Assembly: GCA_951799405.1 (NCBI GenBank)
Contig: OX637356.1
Coordinates: 13,229,229 to 13,293,228 of the forward strand
Direction of reading: 5' to 3'
Origin: Agapetus fuscipes
Taxonomy: Eukaryota > Arthropoda > Insecta > Trichoptera > Glossosomatidae
Length of the DNA stretch: 64,000 bases
Shown: positions 21,516 through 31,340 of the stretch, one piece after another
Numbering within the stretch: the first letter of the stretch is position 1
How the letters are laid out: each line of letters opens with the position of its first letter
Position numbers and translations under genes: made by a program
The notes under the pieces: model-generated
Database searches by the model: none
The model's input: the letters and a program-made list of their open reading frames with translations, nothing else
What the model was told of the DNA's origin: nothing

Positions 21516-22239
21516 GTACTAAATATATGAATCTACAGGTAATATTTTTCATGGTAAAATTATTACATTTTTAAAATTACTTTTTCACAAAATTTAAGAT
21601 AATTTTTTTCCCCAGTTTCATTTGAATGTGAAAAAAAAACTAAGACAGGAAAATGTAATATGTTGGCTTGGATTAGTTTACCTGAAACCGAATGCCGGAA
21701 TCTCATTACTTGTTTGTCAGACAGAATTTGTGTAACATTTGTTTGCTCTTTGCATGCAAACACCGCTTCCAATAAAATAATACCTCAGCCCACACGCGTT
21801 TTCTTTCTACATGTTTTTTCTTTCAACCGAGAAAACTAAAAGTATACGAGTTGAAAAAAATCATAAGTAGTTATGAAGGATTTTCTTAGAAAATGAGATT
21901 ATTTCAACGAGGGTAAAAGATTGCGTAAATATTACCTTATGATAATGGATGATTTATTTCCGGTGGTGCCATTTAATGATCAGATACCATCTCAAGGGCG
22001 CCGTGGCTCTTTGAAAACAGAATTTTCTTAAGTCCCTTTTCTGAAGGCGATGGTGGGCTGGTCAGAGTGAAGGTCGACAGGCAGCTTATTTCAGGCTCCG
22101 GTCCAAAAAATTGGATGTGTTTGTACTTATTTAGTTCAGTAAATTAAAAAAAAACTGTCCCCTTAGTGCTTGTGTGTCTTATGTCCATCAGAGGTAATTA
22201 CACATGAGTAATTCCTGTATGTGAATTAGACTTCTGTGA
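21516..22239. other. no gene recognised
   Basis: The 69-residue minus frame at 21563-21772 has no motif. Nothing else was seen. Confidence 0.35.
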
Positions 22240-22437
22240 CCTAATCAAATCTAATCTTATCTAAGTTGCAAAGGTATCCAAAATTAAAGATTCATACGGT
22301 ATGCATTCTCACAAGCAGACACGTATAAGTTCGTTCTTGCACTTGCCGCATGTGGACTTACAACCATTGACTTACAACGTAAAAACCCAATCCCAAAAAA
22401 ACATAAGCCCTGCAACTCTTACCGACCTTATAAATGC
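22240..22437 (-). repeat. R1 repeat, 5'-truncated
   Basis: The tail is AATCTAATCTTATCTAAGTTG. It includes a small internal duplication of CTTACAAC near 22360. It ends at CTTACCGACCTT, next to an R3 copy. Confidence 0.75.
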
Positions 22438-22630
22438 TGAAAATTTATTTTAAAAATATTTAAAACAACTCTCACATCATCGTGTTTTGCGATTTTTTCT
22501 TAGCTCAGATTGCGTAGAGTGTGATTCTGAAGGCCATATCATTGAAAAGTCATCTTTGAATCAAATGGTAGATAATCTAAACAAGTACTGAAGGGACGCT
22601 ATGGATATGGAGCATTACGTAATTATCCTC
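22438..22630 (+). repeat. R3 dispersed repeat
   Basis: ATATTTAAAACAACTCTCAC and GTGATTCTGAAGGCCAT, with CATCTTTGAATCAAATGGTAG, match the longer copy at 60893-61180. Confidence 0.7.
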
Positions 22631-22654
22631 GGTTGCGTAAATAAAAATAATAAA

Positions 22655-22950
22655 ACGCGGGAATAGTTTCTGACACCCTCGATGAGAATCAAACCCGTGC
22701 TCTAGTCATGGAATGCAAGCCTTTAACCAACTAAGCTATCGATCGTTTTTTTACTAGCTTTGTACGAAACACAAATGCTGCAAAGCTGGATGGACTTTTG
22801 ATGCCGACTTTGGTAAAGGTATATAAAATTTTCAACCTAGTGAAGAGCTTTTTTTTTTAAGTATAAACGGATTATTTTTTGTGCTCCACCAGATTCCAAA
22901 CCCACCACCTTTCATTTCGAGTCCAAAGCGTTACCACTGGACTATGGACC
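22655..22950 (-). mobile_element. composite SINE-B plus SINE-A
   Basis: SINE-B (22760-22950, tRNA-like head at its right end, GGTCCATAGTCCAGTGG on the minus strand) runs into the SINE-A head (GATCGATAGCTTAGTTGG, about 22740). SINE-A is truncated after CAGAAACTATTCCCG. This is the third B-then-A junction in the window. Confidence 0.7.
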
Positions 22951-23042
22951 GATAGTATATATTCGTTATATTTCCTCGTTAAATCAGTTATCATTTATAT
23001 TAAGTTTGAAATTTCTTTCTAAAGAAGCATCTTTAAACATAA

Positions 23043-23420
23043 TGTTATGTAAGTAGTAGATTAATATAGGTGTACATCTTAGGTAGCAATAATTATTATA
23101 GGCCTAAGAAATCTAGAAATTAAATAATCCTTTTGTACTCTGGAAGCTGGTAGAGGGTTCGAGAGTGTGCTGGCAAATTGGTCCCTAGAGACTTCTGTCT
23201 CTGGAGTATATAAGGAGCAAAATTAGGTGCAGGAGAGCAGATAGATATTCGCCTTTGATCGGAGAACAAGTGTGAGGTGCTGAACTGTGAAATAAATGTA
23301 GGTTGATAAAAGTGTTAACAATAAATATCAATTTGTCAAATAAATTAAGTCTAAATAAATATCCAAAAAGAACACCTGTTTTTTTTTGTTTAAAGTCTAT
23401 CCGAACCCAAAAACACTACA
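23043..23420 (+). mobile_element. solo LTR with perfect 4-bp TSD
   Basis: TGTTATGTAAG...AACACTACA, flanked by ATAA at 23039-23042 and 23421-23424. It contains a TATA-like AGTATATAAGGAG near 23215 and A-rich AATAAA motifs downstream, the usual LTR promoter and polyadenylation layout. It resembles the nested LTR at 20162. Confidence 0.8.
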
Positions 23421-23424
23421 ATAA

Positions 23425-24077
23425 TATGAGTTTGTGGTGATTTCATATTATAGAGAATAGTATTCTCCGATTTCTTTTCGGTGTGAAATATTTGCTGTCA
23501 TATAAAGAAATTTATATAAATTATCCAATCTGAGCGCTCACATCACGAGCAATATCGCCAGAAATTTCCAAAGCATCGCTGAAAGAGAAACCTTTATGAT
23601 TTTCCTCGGGAAAACCTAATCTCGGAGCAACAAAGCTGATTTGAAAGCGCTTTGTTAAATCGACAGAGAAAAATAGATCGCCCATGCGTGAAAATAACTT
23701 CAATACCACGCCCAGGCACAGAATTCATCGCCATTTTTGATTCCCCTCTACTGAGCACAAATTTCATCCTATAATGTACGATCCAGCAGAATCAAAATCA
23801 CGAGAAAATTCCAATTATATATTATCATGCGTTCAGGAAATGGGAATGCTCGCTGGCCTATAAAATATGTTGTATGAAATTCAAACCAAAATTTTTCCAA
23901 AAACAATATACTGATTAGATGATCTCTTATTGATATATAGAGCACCGTTTTGTGACTCCTTTCACAACAAGGGCCCTTACAACGTTGACAAAAAAAAATG
24001 CGTCTTAAGTCCCTATTTGAAGGGTCCCACACTTTTTCTGAAGAATCTTAGTACACAATGTTTTTTTTGTTACTAAC
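23425..24077. other. no gene recognised
   Basis: Minus frames at 23521-23709 and 23769-24032 have no family I recognise. The 23560-23700 patch is slightly GC-richer. Confidence 0.3.
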
Positions 24078-24925
24078 ACTGGTGTATGGAAGTAAAGCAT
24101 GGACTAAGAGTGACAGCAAAATGAGAAATTTATGTACAGTAGAAATGAAACACTTGAGAAGTATAAGAGAGAAAAAAGAGAGAATGAATGGGTAAAAGAT
24201 AAATGTAAGTTAAAATAGGAAAATAAAGTGAAGGTACAAAATGATGTGATGAGATGGTTTGGATATGTAGAAAGAATGGATGATGAAAGACTTGCAAAGT
24301 GCATATATAGGGGATGTGAAAAGTAAAAGAGGAAAAGGAAGACCGAGAAAAGCGTGGCTAAATCAGATTGGTGAAATTGTATAAGAATATGATATACAAA
24401 ACGGATATAAAAGAAAGGAATGTATTTGTCAACGACGAAACCATGTTAAAAGCATCGGTTATCATCAGATCACCGAAGCTAAGCAACATTGGGCGCGGAT
24501 GCTACTTGGGTGGGTGACCGCTCAGGTACACCGCGTGTTGTTGGCATTTCTTGGACCGGTCCGTAGTCCAGTGGCAACACTTCGTACTCGTAAATGGAAG
24601 GTTATGAAAAATTCATAAATCTTTACCAAAGACCGATCACTGAAAGGTCCATCCAACCTTACAACAACTGGGTCTTGCTTGAGAATTGGCGCTTTCTACA
24701 GCAACTACCAAGCTCGCAGAGGGCTCCTGAGGTGTGATTCACACAAAAACAGCGCTCACCAAATAAATCATCCTAATATTATTATTATTAGTAAATGTCG
24801 AAGGCTATGGATGAATTGAAAAGGGTATGCAAGAACAGGAAAGAAATTGAGGCAAATCTGCAGAAGCTCTGGCCACCCCTTCAATAATGACGACAGAGAT
24901 ACAATAATAGTAACAGTTTTGACAC
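24078..24925 (+). pseudogene. RTE-like LINE ORF2 C-terminus, split by a 5S-SINE
   Basis: In broken frames it encodes LVYGSKAWTKSDSKMRN, then VEMKHLRSI, then MRWFGYVERMDDERLAKCIY. This is the conserved end of RTE-type LINE proteins (LYG-x-EAW and RWFGHVERM motifs). It is interrupted at 24428-24790 by a 5S-headed SINE and resumes at about 24791 with MDELKRVCKNRKEIEANLQK. It ends near 24915 with ACGACAGAGATACAAT, matching the family terminus. Stops make it non-functional. Confidence 0.65.
24428..24790 (+). mobile_element. 5S rRNA-headed SINE (5S plus SINE-B)
   Basis: Bases 24428-24545 match eukaryotic 5S rRNA end to end: GTCAACGACG at the start, GATCACCGAAGCTAAGCAAC (5S A-box region), GGTGGGTGACCGCTCAGG (C box) and CCGCGTGTTGTTGGC at the end. 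A tRNA-like SINE-B unit follows (GGTCCGTAGTCCAGTGGCAA), then a body and an (ATT)n tail. It is inserted within an RTE-like LINE copy. Confidence 0.85.
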
Positions 24926-26043
24926 GCACGTCTGGGGGTAGCTGATTCCAGGTGGACGATTCTGGAACAGCAAAGTCACCTAACAATGTGGTCAATTTTG
25001 TAAACGGTACTTTTAAAAATCTCAGCGATGTTTACGATGGATGGAAAAATACTCTCTTTTCTTGAACACTAGCATTATATGTAAGACTAAACTAAGACAT
25101 AAAGTATGACCGTTTTATATGTGGGAGAGAGTCTATAAAATTGAAGTTACCCGCAGTGTTTCTCAAAGCCTGCTATATCTGGGTCACTTGTTCCACTGGT
25201 CACCGCTATAAATCAGTCGCACCGACGTTAAAGGACAATATGAGGAGATTAATGCTCCCTTAGATATCACAGATTGGAAACTACTGCCTTGCAGCTTCCT
25301 CCCTAAAATGTCTTACTCAGAACCAATCCAAGTACAATTCATTTCACCATAACTCTTAATTCCACTTAGCTAAAACAAAAAAAACAATGCAAAATGATGT
25401 ATTGATTACTTGTCTTAAAATGTGTAAAATTTAAAATAATTTAGGTATGTTGAATTCAGAGTTACAGTCAAATAAAGAACTGATAGTTTATTTGGAGATA
25501 GTCTTTGTGAATAACACTGTTTGAGATATAAAACCTTTCAAGATGAAGTGATAGTAAGGACGGTTGTACTTTTATTTCAGTTTCAGGAAGCAGTGGAGTT
25601 ATGTGTGATAAACGGGTTTCCTATAGTTTTATGGTTTGTTTTTGTGATGTGTCGCAATTCAAACAATGTATTTATATTTTCTGGAAGTTTTTTCTATAAA
25701 ATTGTTTAAAATTTCAAAGCAATCAGGGCGTTTGAAAATTTAACTTTTTATTAGGATGTGGACAATTTTTTTGCGATGATATCTAATTAACAAAGAATTG
25801 TGTCTATGAATTTTACGTGTTTATGAAAAATGCACATTTAAATGGTTAGATCATATATATGTGCTATATTTTTTAAACAAGTTCGTGGAAAGGAATGCAA
25901 TTTATCAACCTATTTTCAGCTGATCATAAACAGTTATCCATATGATTGCGTTTCAAGCATAGATATAGAAACCCTCGAGCAGCTATCTCCACTGAATAGG
26001 CCAAAAAAAAAAGAATAACCACATAATTATACATCAAGCACAT
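24926..26043. other. no gene recognised
   Basis: The minus frame ending at 24995 contains WNQLPPDVR, resembling a LINE C-terminal motif, at 24925-24998. Otherwise AT-rich with nothing supportable, including the frame at 25521-25709. Confidence 0.3.
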
Positions 26044-26480
26044 GTCAACAACGTTACCATGTTGAAAGCACCGGTTCCCATAGATCACCGAAGTTAAGCA
26101 ACATTGGGCGCGGATAGTACTTGGATGGGTTACCGCTCAGGTACACCGCGTGTCGTTGGCATCTTGGACCGGTCCGTAGTCCAGTGGCAACACTTCGGTC
26201 TCGTAAATGGAAGGTTGTGGATTCGGATCTCGGCGGAGCACAAAAATATACCATTTATATTTCGAATGTGCTCTTCGCTGAGTTGAAAAATTTATAAGCC
26301 TTTACCAAAGACCGGTCACTGAAAGGTCCATCCAACCTTACAACAACTGGGTCTTGCATGAGAATTGGCGCTTTCTACAGCGACGACCTAGCTCGCAGAG
26401 GGCTCTTAAGGTGTGATACACTCAAAAACAGCGCTCACCAAATAAATCATCCTAATATTATATTATTATTATTATTATAT
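26044..26480 (+). mobile_element. 5S rRNA-headed SINE, full-length copy
   Basis: 5S-like domain at 26044-26160 (GATCACCGAAGTTAAGCAAC, GATGGGTTACCGCTCAGG, CCGCGTGTCGTTGGC). The tRNA-like unit follows (GACCGGTCCGTAGTCCAGTG with GGATTCGGATCTCGG), then the body and an (ATT)n tail to 26480. 5S internal promoter elements are retained. The TSD is unclear. Confidence 0.85.
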
Positions 26481-26979
26481 CGACGGTTAAAAAACAGCTA
26501 AAAAGCCGTTAATAAGCGACATTTTGGTCAAAATTTCGATCCTACTTGAAATTTTCCCTTCATTCTAATGCGCTAACTCTTATAGGTCTACGATGATTTT
26601 TTTGTTGTTTATGCCGAAGCAAACAACTGACCGACAAGATTTTTTCCTTTTTTGTCCTAAAGGCGCTTGTGACACAAAAAAATCGTAAAACATCGTAAAA
26701 CCACATTCATAGGAATGCCAATGCCTTTATTATTTTTGATTTTAGATTTAAAACAGATTCCTAGGGAAGTATCACATATTTTTTTCATTGTATAAAATGG
26801 TAGAATACATTTTTTTAAATACATCTGCGTTTTCAAAAAAAATATATCTTGCTTAGTTTTTAAACTAAAGCTCTTTAAAATTAGCGTATTCTCGATTTCC
26901 GAAAAAAAGGTCATTTTGTTTATTTAGGTAGATATGACGCCGATGCATTTTCGGAGTGTAGGTATCGGCGGGCCCAGTG
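26481..26979. other. no gene recognised
   Basis: AT-rich. The 85-residue minus frame at 26657-26914 has no motif. Confidence 0.35.
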
Positions 26980-27014
26980 GCGAATCTTGACGTCATTTTG
27001 ACGTCAAGATTCGC
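26980..27014. promoter_or_regulatory. perfect hairpin with two CRE-type TGACGTCA sites
   Basis: GCGAATCTTGACGTCA and its exact reverse complement are separated by TTT. Each arm contains TGACGTCA (26988-26995 and 26999-27006), the consensus bound by CREB/ATF bZIP factors. It sits in a small CpG-rich island (26940-27055). Regulatory function is inferred only. Confidence 0.45.
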
Positions 27015-27188
27015 GAAGTCGAACGCGCTGCGTTTTGGCGCAACTAAAATTCTCCGCATTTTATTTTGTTAAATTATACATGATATTTTTATTTTTACTA
27101 CACAAAAAATATATGGTTGTGATCCTTGAAATGTACTCTACAGAACCATATTATTTTCAACCGTTTTCCCTACCACTGCAACTACCCT

Positions 27189-27411
27189 AACCTCGTATCT
27201 CAAAAAAAAACTTTTTTTTTTTATACATACTTCTATCTATTTGTTTTTCGATATTACATAACTAGTAATTATTCGTATATTGGTATACAGTGAAGTTGTT
27301 GATACATAGGTTATGCAATTACCTTGTACGAGTATGAAGTAGTTATGTTATATCGAAAAACAAATATAAGGAGGAACAAAAACAATATATATTTTTTTGA
27401 GATACGAGGTT
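27189..27411. mobile_element. foldback or MITE-like element
   Basis: Outer arms AACCTCGTATCTCAAAAAAA and its reverse complement end at 27411. A second inner pair (ATTTGTTTTTCGATATTACA near 27240 and its partner near 27350) gives a nested palindromic layout typical of non-autonomous DNA elements. The TSD is not clear. Confidence 0.6.
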
Positions 27412-27721
27412 GAGAAAGTAAGGCGACGATATTTGATTTCAAACAATCACTTTCAATCATTCTCATACAATCATCACAATAACAAATTAAACGAAAATTA
27501 ATTGTGATTCTCGTGTGTACACAAATCGCACTACAGACGTTATTAGCTTAATGAAAACGCTCCCGATACTCAAGCTGTGTGAGAGGGTTCTACGTTATAT
27601 AGACTACTTGACTAGTTGATAACTAACTCTCACTTGGGGGAGCAAAGTTGGCCTCTAGCCACTCAAATTAATACGAGTAGGAGGGAGGGATTATAATAGT
27701 ATGACGAGGAAACGCGTATGA

Positions 27722-28021
27722 GGCTGGCCACCTTATCTGTAACAAATGGTTCACTTTGCCAATGGTATTTGCTTGTCCATATTATTGTTTGTTTATGGTT
27801 GGCCACCTTTTCTGTAACAAATGGTTCACTTTGCCAATGGTATTTGCTTGTCCATATTATTGTTTGTTTATGGTTGGCCACCTTTTCTGTAACAAATGGT
27901 TCACTTTGCCAATGGTATTTGCTTGTCCATATTATTGTTTGTTTACGGTTGGCCACCTTTTCTGTAACAAATGGTTCACTTTGCCAATGTTATTTGCTTG
28001 TCCATATTATTGTTTGCTTAT
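27722..28021 (+). repeat. 4 x 75-bp tandem repeat derived from the R1 head
   Basis: Unit starts are at 27722, 27797, 27872 and 27947, exactly 75 bases apart and nearly identical. Each holds GGTTGGCCACCTT, TCTGTAACAAATGGTTCACT and TTGCCAATGG, which is the start of R1. A normal R1 copy follows at 28028. Because 75 is divisible by 3, frames stay open through all units. Confidence 0.9.
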
Positions 28022-28027
28022 TTCTAC

Positions 28028-28277
28028 AATGTAATTTGTTGGTATGCGGCTGACCACCCATGCTGTAGAAAATGGTTCACAATACCAATGTCACCCCTGT
28101 TTCAGGGAAAGTCGGCAGGAATTGCCGGGTGTATGTCCATTTCAGATTTGTTTTTTTTATGTTGTAAGTTCACATGCGGCATGCGTAAGCGCGAGCTTTT
28201 ACGTGTCTGCTTGTGAGAATGCATTAAATGTGAATCCCCTATGTTACATACGTTTGCAACTTAGATTAGATTAGATT
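28028..28277 (+). repeat. R1 repeat, full length
   Basis: TACAATGTAATTTGTTGG through the TTAGATTAGATTAGATTA tail, directly after the tandem array. Confidence 0.85.
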
Positions 28278-28465
28278 ATCCCTGTTTTAAGGAAGTTCTG
28301 GTAAAGTTGCAGGGTTTATGATACCATTTATAGGTTTGTTTGGATTTCAATTTGTCAGCACACATTCAGCATTTGTAAGCGCGAACTTACATGTGCCTGT
28401 TTGTGGGCATGCATTTGTAATATGATCTTTGAATGTTAACATATCTTTGCAACTAAGATCATGGA
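28278..28465 (+). repeat. R1 repeat, second subfamily copy
   Basis: Starts inside R1 at CCCTGTTTTAAGGAAG. Its 3' half carries the variant CAGCACACATTCAGCATTTG and CTGTTTGTGGGCATGCAT seen in other copies. It lies tail to head with the previous copy. Confidence 0.75.
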
Positions 28466-28599
28466 TTACAGTTAACTTACACTATTTCAAGGAAGGTCGG
28501 CAAGAGAGTCGGCATATCGCTCCCCCAGTTCTTATTTGCGTATACGCCAATCTTGTCAAATATAACTTTTTCATGCAGTTCTCTTATAAATCAAATTCT

Positions 28600-28770
28600 A
28601 CACAATCTGAGCTAAGAAAAACCGTAAAACTCGATAATGTGAGAGTTCTTTTAAATATTTTTTAAATATTTTTTTTGTTTTCACAAGACACATTGGTCCA
28701 GTACACATGCAAACATTGCTCATGTAAAATTTTCTCAATGGCGTATACGACAAAGAAGAACTAAGGCAGC
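28600..28770 (-). repeat. R3 dispersed repeat
   Basis: GACACATTGGTCCAGTACAC and ACATGCAAACATTGCTCATG are the reverse complement of R3 at 34950-35000 and 60960-61005. Confidence 0.7.
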
Positions 28771-28912
28771 GAATATGTTAATTTGAGATTGGGCTTTTGT
28801 ATTGAAGGTCTACATGCGGCATGTGCTAGCGCCAACTTATACGTGTCTGCTTGTGGGAATGTGGGAATGGAATTTTAAATGATATTTCTCTTTGAAGCTA
28901 AGATTAAGATTT
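28770..28912 (+). repeat. R1 repeat, 3' half
   Basis: Begins TTAATTTGAGATTGGGCTTT, with a short duplication of GTGGGAATG, and ends in a degraded tail. Confidence 0.75.
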
Positions 28913-29006
28913 TACACAACTACTGATAAATTACATATTTGCAACAGCATCATTGGTTGGAGCAAAGTTCCTCCTGATAGTTAATTTATCTGGGCATTGT
29001 TTTCAG

Positions 29007-29189
29007 AGTATAAAACGGCTATCTGCGCGCTATAACTCCGTCAGGCTGGTTTATCCACTGGAGCGGGAAGCGCGCGTGGACATCCCTGCGGTTCCCATTG
29101 CCATTATTTCTGGCACTGTCGCATTGCACGGCTTTGCCATTGCTCTCGCATTCAGGAAATATGCAGAAAAACGACCTCCATATCTGTAA
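29007..29189 (+). CDS. candidate terminal exon of a host gene (weak)
   Basis: A pyrimidine-rich acceptor-like GTTTTCAG ends at 29006 and is followed by 61 open codons and TAA (29187-29189). The patch is far more GC-rich than its flanks. The product has a basic start (IKRLSARYNS), a hydrophobic segment of about 20 residues (PIAIISGTVALHGFAIALAF) that could span a membrane, and ends RKYAEKRPPYL. I recognise no family. It could also be a retroelement remnant. No upstream exon in matching phase was found. Confidence 0.3.
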   Translation, partial: SIKRLSARYNSVRLVYPLEREARVDIPAVPIAIISGTVALHGFAIALAFRKYAEKRPPYL

Positions 29190-29494
29190 TGCAAGTTACA
29201 ACACTAATAAGCTACCAGTGGCGAAGGGTGCCAAGCAACTCGATTCCTACAGCGAAAATTCATTTGCATGAGGAATTACAAAAAAGTAAGAAAACACGAC
29301 ATAGTAGACCACTGTATCAAAAATGACTACTCATTCAAAAATGAAGGTGTCAAGGTTCTCAATTCCAGGTGAAAGGGCAGACAGCTTATTGCCATTGACA
29401 CTTTGGAAATCCATAAACACAAAAATTGTAATTCTTATAGTTTCATCAGTCTTAAAATTCCTACAGCTTCACCTTTGTTTTGACCTAATTGTAC
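29190..29494. other. no gene recognised
   Basis: The 64-residue frame at 29323-29517 has no motif and I do not call it. Confidence 0.35.
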
Positions 29495-29559
29495 CTGTAA
29501 CTGTAACTGTACTGTAACTGTAACTGTAACTGTAACTGTAACTGTAACTGTAACTGTTA
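29495..29559. repeat. (TGTAAC)n microsatellite, LINE tail
   Basis: About ten hexamer units adjoin the 3' terminus of a minus-strand LINE. On that strand it is a (GTTACA)n tail, continuing the terminus CAGAGTTACAG shared by related fragments. Confidence 0.8.
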
Positions 29560-29868
29560 CTCTGTCACCATTCCGCTAGGGATGGCCAGAGCCTCTGCAG
29601 AGTTGCCTCCATTTTTTCCTATCCTTACATACCTCTTTCAATTCCTTCATATCCATCACCTTTTTCATGCATTTTCTTCTTTTACGCTCACTTTGTATAT
29701 CCCATTCTTTCACAATCTCCACAATATGATCACTCCATACTTTTCTCGGTCGTCCCTTCCCTCTTTTTCCTTTCACACTTTCTTTGTATACATACTTTGT
29801 CAGTCTATCATCATTCATTCTTTCCACATGCCCAAACCATCTCATCACATTCTTTTGTGCCTTTGTAA
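29560..29868 (-). pseudogene. RTE-like LINE ORF2 C-terminus, best-preserved copy
   Basis: Encodes about 90 residues in one open frame (29576-29848). It reads RWFGHVERMNDDRLTKYVYK, GKRGKGRPRKVW, then KKVMDMKELKEVCKDR and ends GSGHP. This is the conserved C-terminal region of RTE-type LINE proteins, downstream of the reverse transcriptase. The copy is 5'-truncated at about 29868 and keeps a hexamer-repeat 3' tail. Six relatives lie at 11608, 15110, 24078, 31927 and 40180. Confidence 0.75.
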
Positions 29869-30070
29869 TTGTACCTCTTTATCGTAATTCACACTACTCA
29901 TTTCTCTATGGCTTTTGTTTTGTCAGTTTTGTAACAGTGTCCTTTTGAAAATGAAGTTTATGAAATATTGTAAGAAGTAAGAAGTAAGCAAGTCAAAAGT
30001 ACTTGAGGTGAAGTAAATACTTAGAGATTGTGAACTGAAGTACATTGAATAAACTGCAAGAAATCTAAAA

Positions 30071-30455
30071 ACTAGAATTCAAGAACACCGCCGTTGCCTA
30101 ACAAGCAACGGTCATTCTGAATTCGCCAACCACATTATTGAGTCTAGCCATTCCTTTCACACTCACAAGCTAAAACTCTTTCACCCCATTCCCCACAAAG
30201 GTAAAATTATGAACAACTTTGAAAACTTAGCAATTCAAAATAATTCAGAAAATAATATCCTATTTCCTAACACTTCACCTCTACTTTCTATGTTTCCTAT
30301 TACGCCCCGCCCACATACACCTTCCCCCCCCCTTCTGTAATTTAAATCCTTGCTTCGTAATTTTGTATTCTGTGTTAGTTTATATTTACACCTGAAGATG
30401 GGAGGTACTGCTTCTCCCGAAACTGGTCGTATTAAACAAAAATAAAACTCATGTG
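30071..30455 (+). pseudogene. Penelope-like element, C-terminal end and 3' UTR
   Basis: An open frame at 30071-30340 reads TRIQEHRRCL, then HSEFANHIIESSHSF, LFHPIPHKGKIMNNFENLAI and a stop. This resembles the C-terminal part of the GIY-YIG endonuclease region of Penelope-like elements (R-I-x-EH, FA-H-I-ES-H, KG-x-M-ENLEI). The downstream ACCTGAAGATGGGAGGTACT and CCCGAAACTGGTCG near 30395-30430 fit the conserved hairpin-like 3' end of such elements. The reverse transcriptase part is missing. Confidence 0.6.
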
Positions 30456-30585
30456 AATTAAAACAAAGCAATTTTTATTTTAATCTTAGTAAATACCTAC
30501 TCAATTTGTGAAAAGAAAACTCTGTGGTTTTTAATTTTTTATAATTCCTCATAGATACAAGTACAATCATTTGGGCACCTTACAT

Positions 30586-30850
30586 TTTTTTTTTTTTTTT
30601 TTGTGCGCAACAGGTTTCCCTTTTTACAGCGCACTCTCACAGCCATCAACACGCTGGGAGAAATTCTAATGCTAGTTTTTTAAGTTTACTTAAATTGCAA
30701 TAAAAATGCCTATTTTAGACTCGTTTATGAGTTTTACACTCCGAGTCACAGAATGTTGCGCAACGACATCAGTCCGGCTTTTCGGCACATGAAACAGGTC
30801 ACGTCCTCGCCCACGGCTGTAGTCGTCAGGTACATATAGTCTGTAACTCT
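30586..30850 (-). pseudogene. LINE C-terminal fragment with poly-A tail, inserted in an LTR relic
   Basis: The T-run at 30586-30602 is a minus-strand poly-A tail. Upstream, the minus strand encodes LFHVPKSRTDVVAQHSVTRS and VKLINE, like the closing part of jockey-type LINE proteins. The flanks (30550-30585 and about 30880-30955) belong to the LTR family seen at 18121 and 52733, so the LINE entered that LTR. Confidence 0.55.
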
Positions 30851-31003
30851 CTAACAGGGTGGGACTGTCTATTAAGCCGATCTAGAGTCTTCACAGACTT
30901 CAACATACATAGACCAACTCACACAAACACAAAATTACACATTCGCAGCAGTATCATTGATTGCTTTGAAAGTGACACAAAATACAATGAAGACTGATTT
31001 CAC

Positions 31004-31340
31004 TTTTTTTTTTTTTTAAGGAATCCTGTGCGGGAGGCTCCCCAATTCTTGAGAGTCTTGGGGGTCTATGTCACTCTGGAAGGGTGCCGCAGAGGTGTTG
31101 CTTGAGTTCTTGGTTCTGTCGTGAGGCGCTGCAAGGAAGTGGTGATTGATGTTGGTTTTGAATAAAACCGGATTAAATTGGGAAGGGAACACATATACTG
31201 GTAGACCATTCCATAAACGGGCAGTTTGGCAAAGGAATGAGTCATGAAAACGCCAAGTTCTCATAGTTTTGAGATCGACTGCAAAGGGATGAATGAGAGT
31301 CGTACTACGAGTTTCCCTTTCTGAAATGAGAGGGGGAGGG
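31004..31340 (-). pseudogene. LINE ORF2 C-terminus with poly-A tail
   Basis: The T-run at about 31004-31017 is the poly-A tail. The minus strand then encodes MRTWRFHDSFLCQTARLWNG, then PSQFNPVLFKTNINHHFLAA and a terminal region matching the fragment at 21356. SFL-x-RTARLWNGLP followed by F-K-x-N-INHHFL is a common signature at the end of jockey/R1-like LINE proteins. It is 5'-truncated. Other fragments of this family lie at 12358, 21356 and 51556. Confidence 0.7.

Noticed and set aside
24428..24545. Functional 5S rRNA gene
   Set aside because: Directly fused to a SINE body with an (ATT)n tail, diverged from 5S, and not in a 5S array; a SINE head fits better. The same applies to 26044-26160.
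27663..28053. Repetitive frames on both strands (92-111 residues)
   Set aside because: They exist only because the 75-bp tandem unit is a multiple of three; the unit derives from a non-coding repeat.
7807..29189. One host gene joining the exon candidates at 7807-7912 and 29007-29189
   Set aside because: The splice phases do not match; direct joining gives an early stop.
29582..29887. 101-residue plus-strand frame
   Set aside because: Antisense of the LINE C-terminus on the minus strand.
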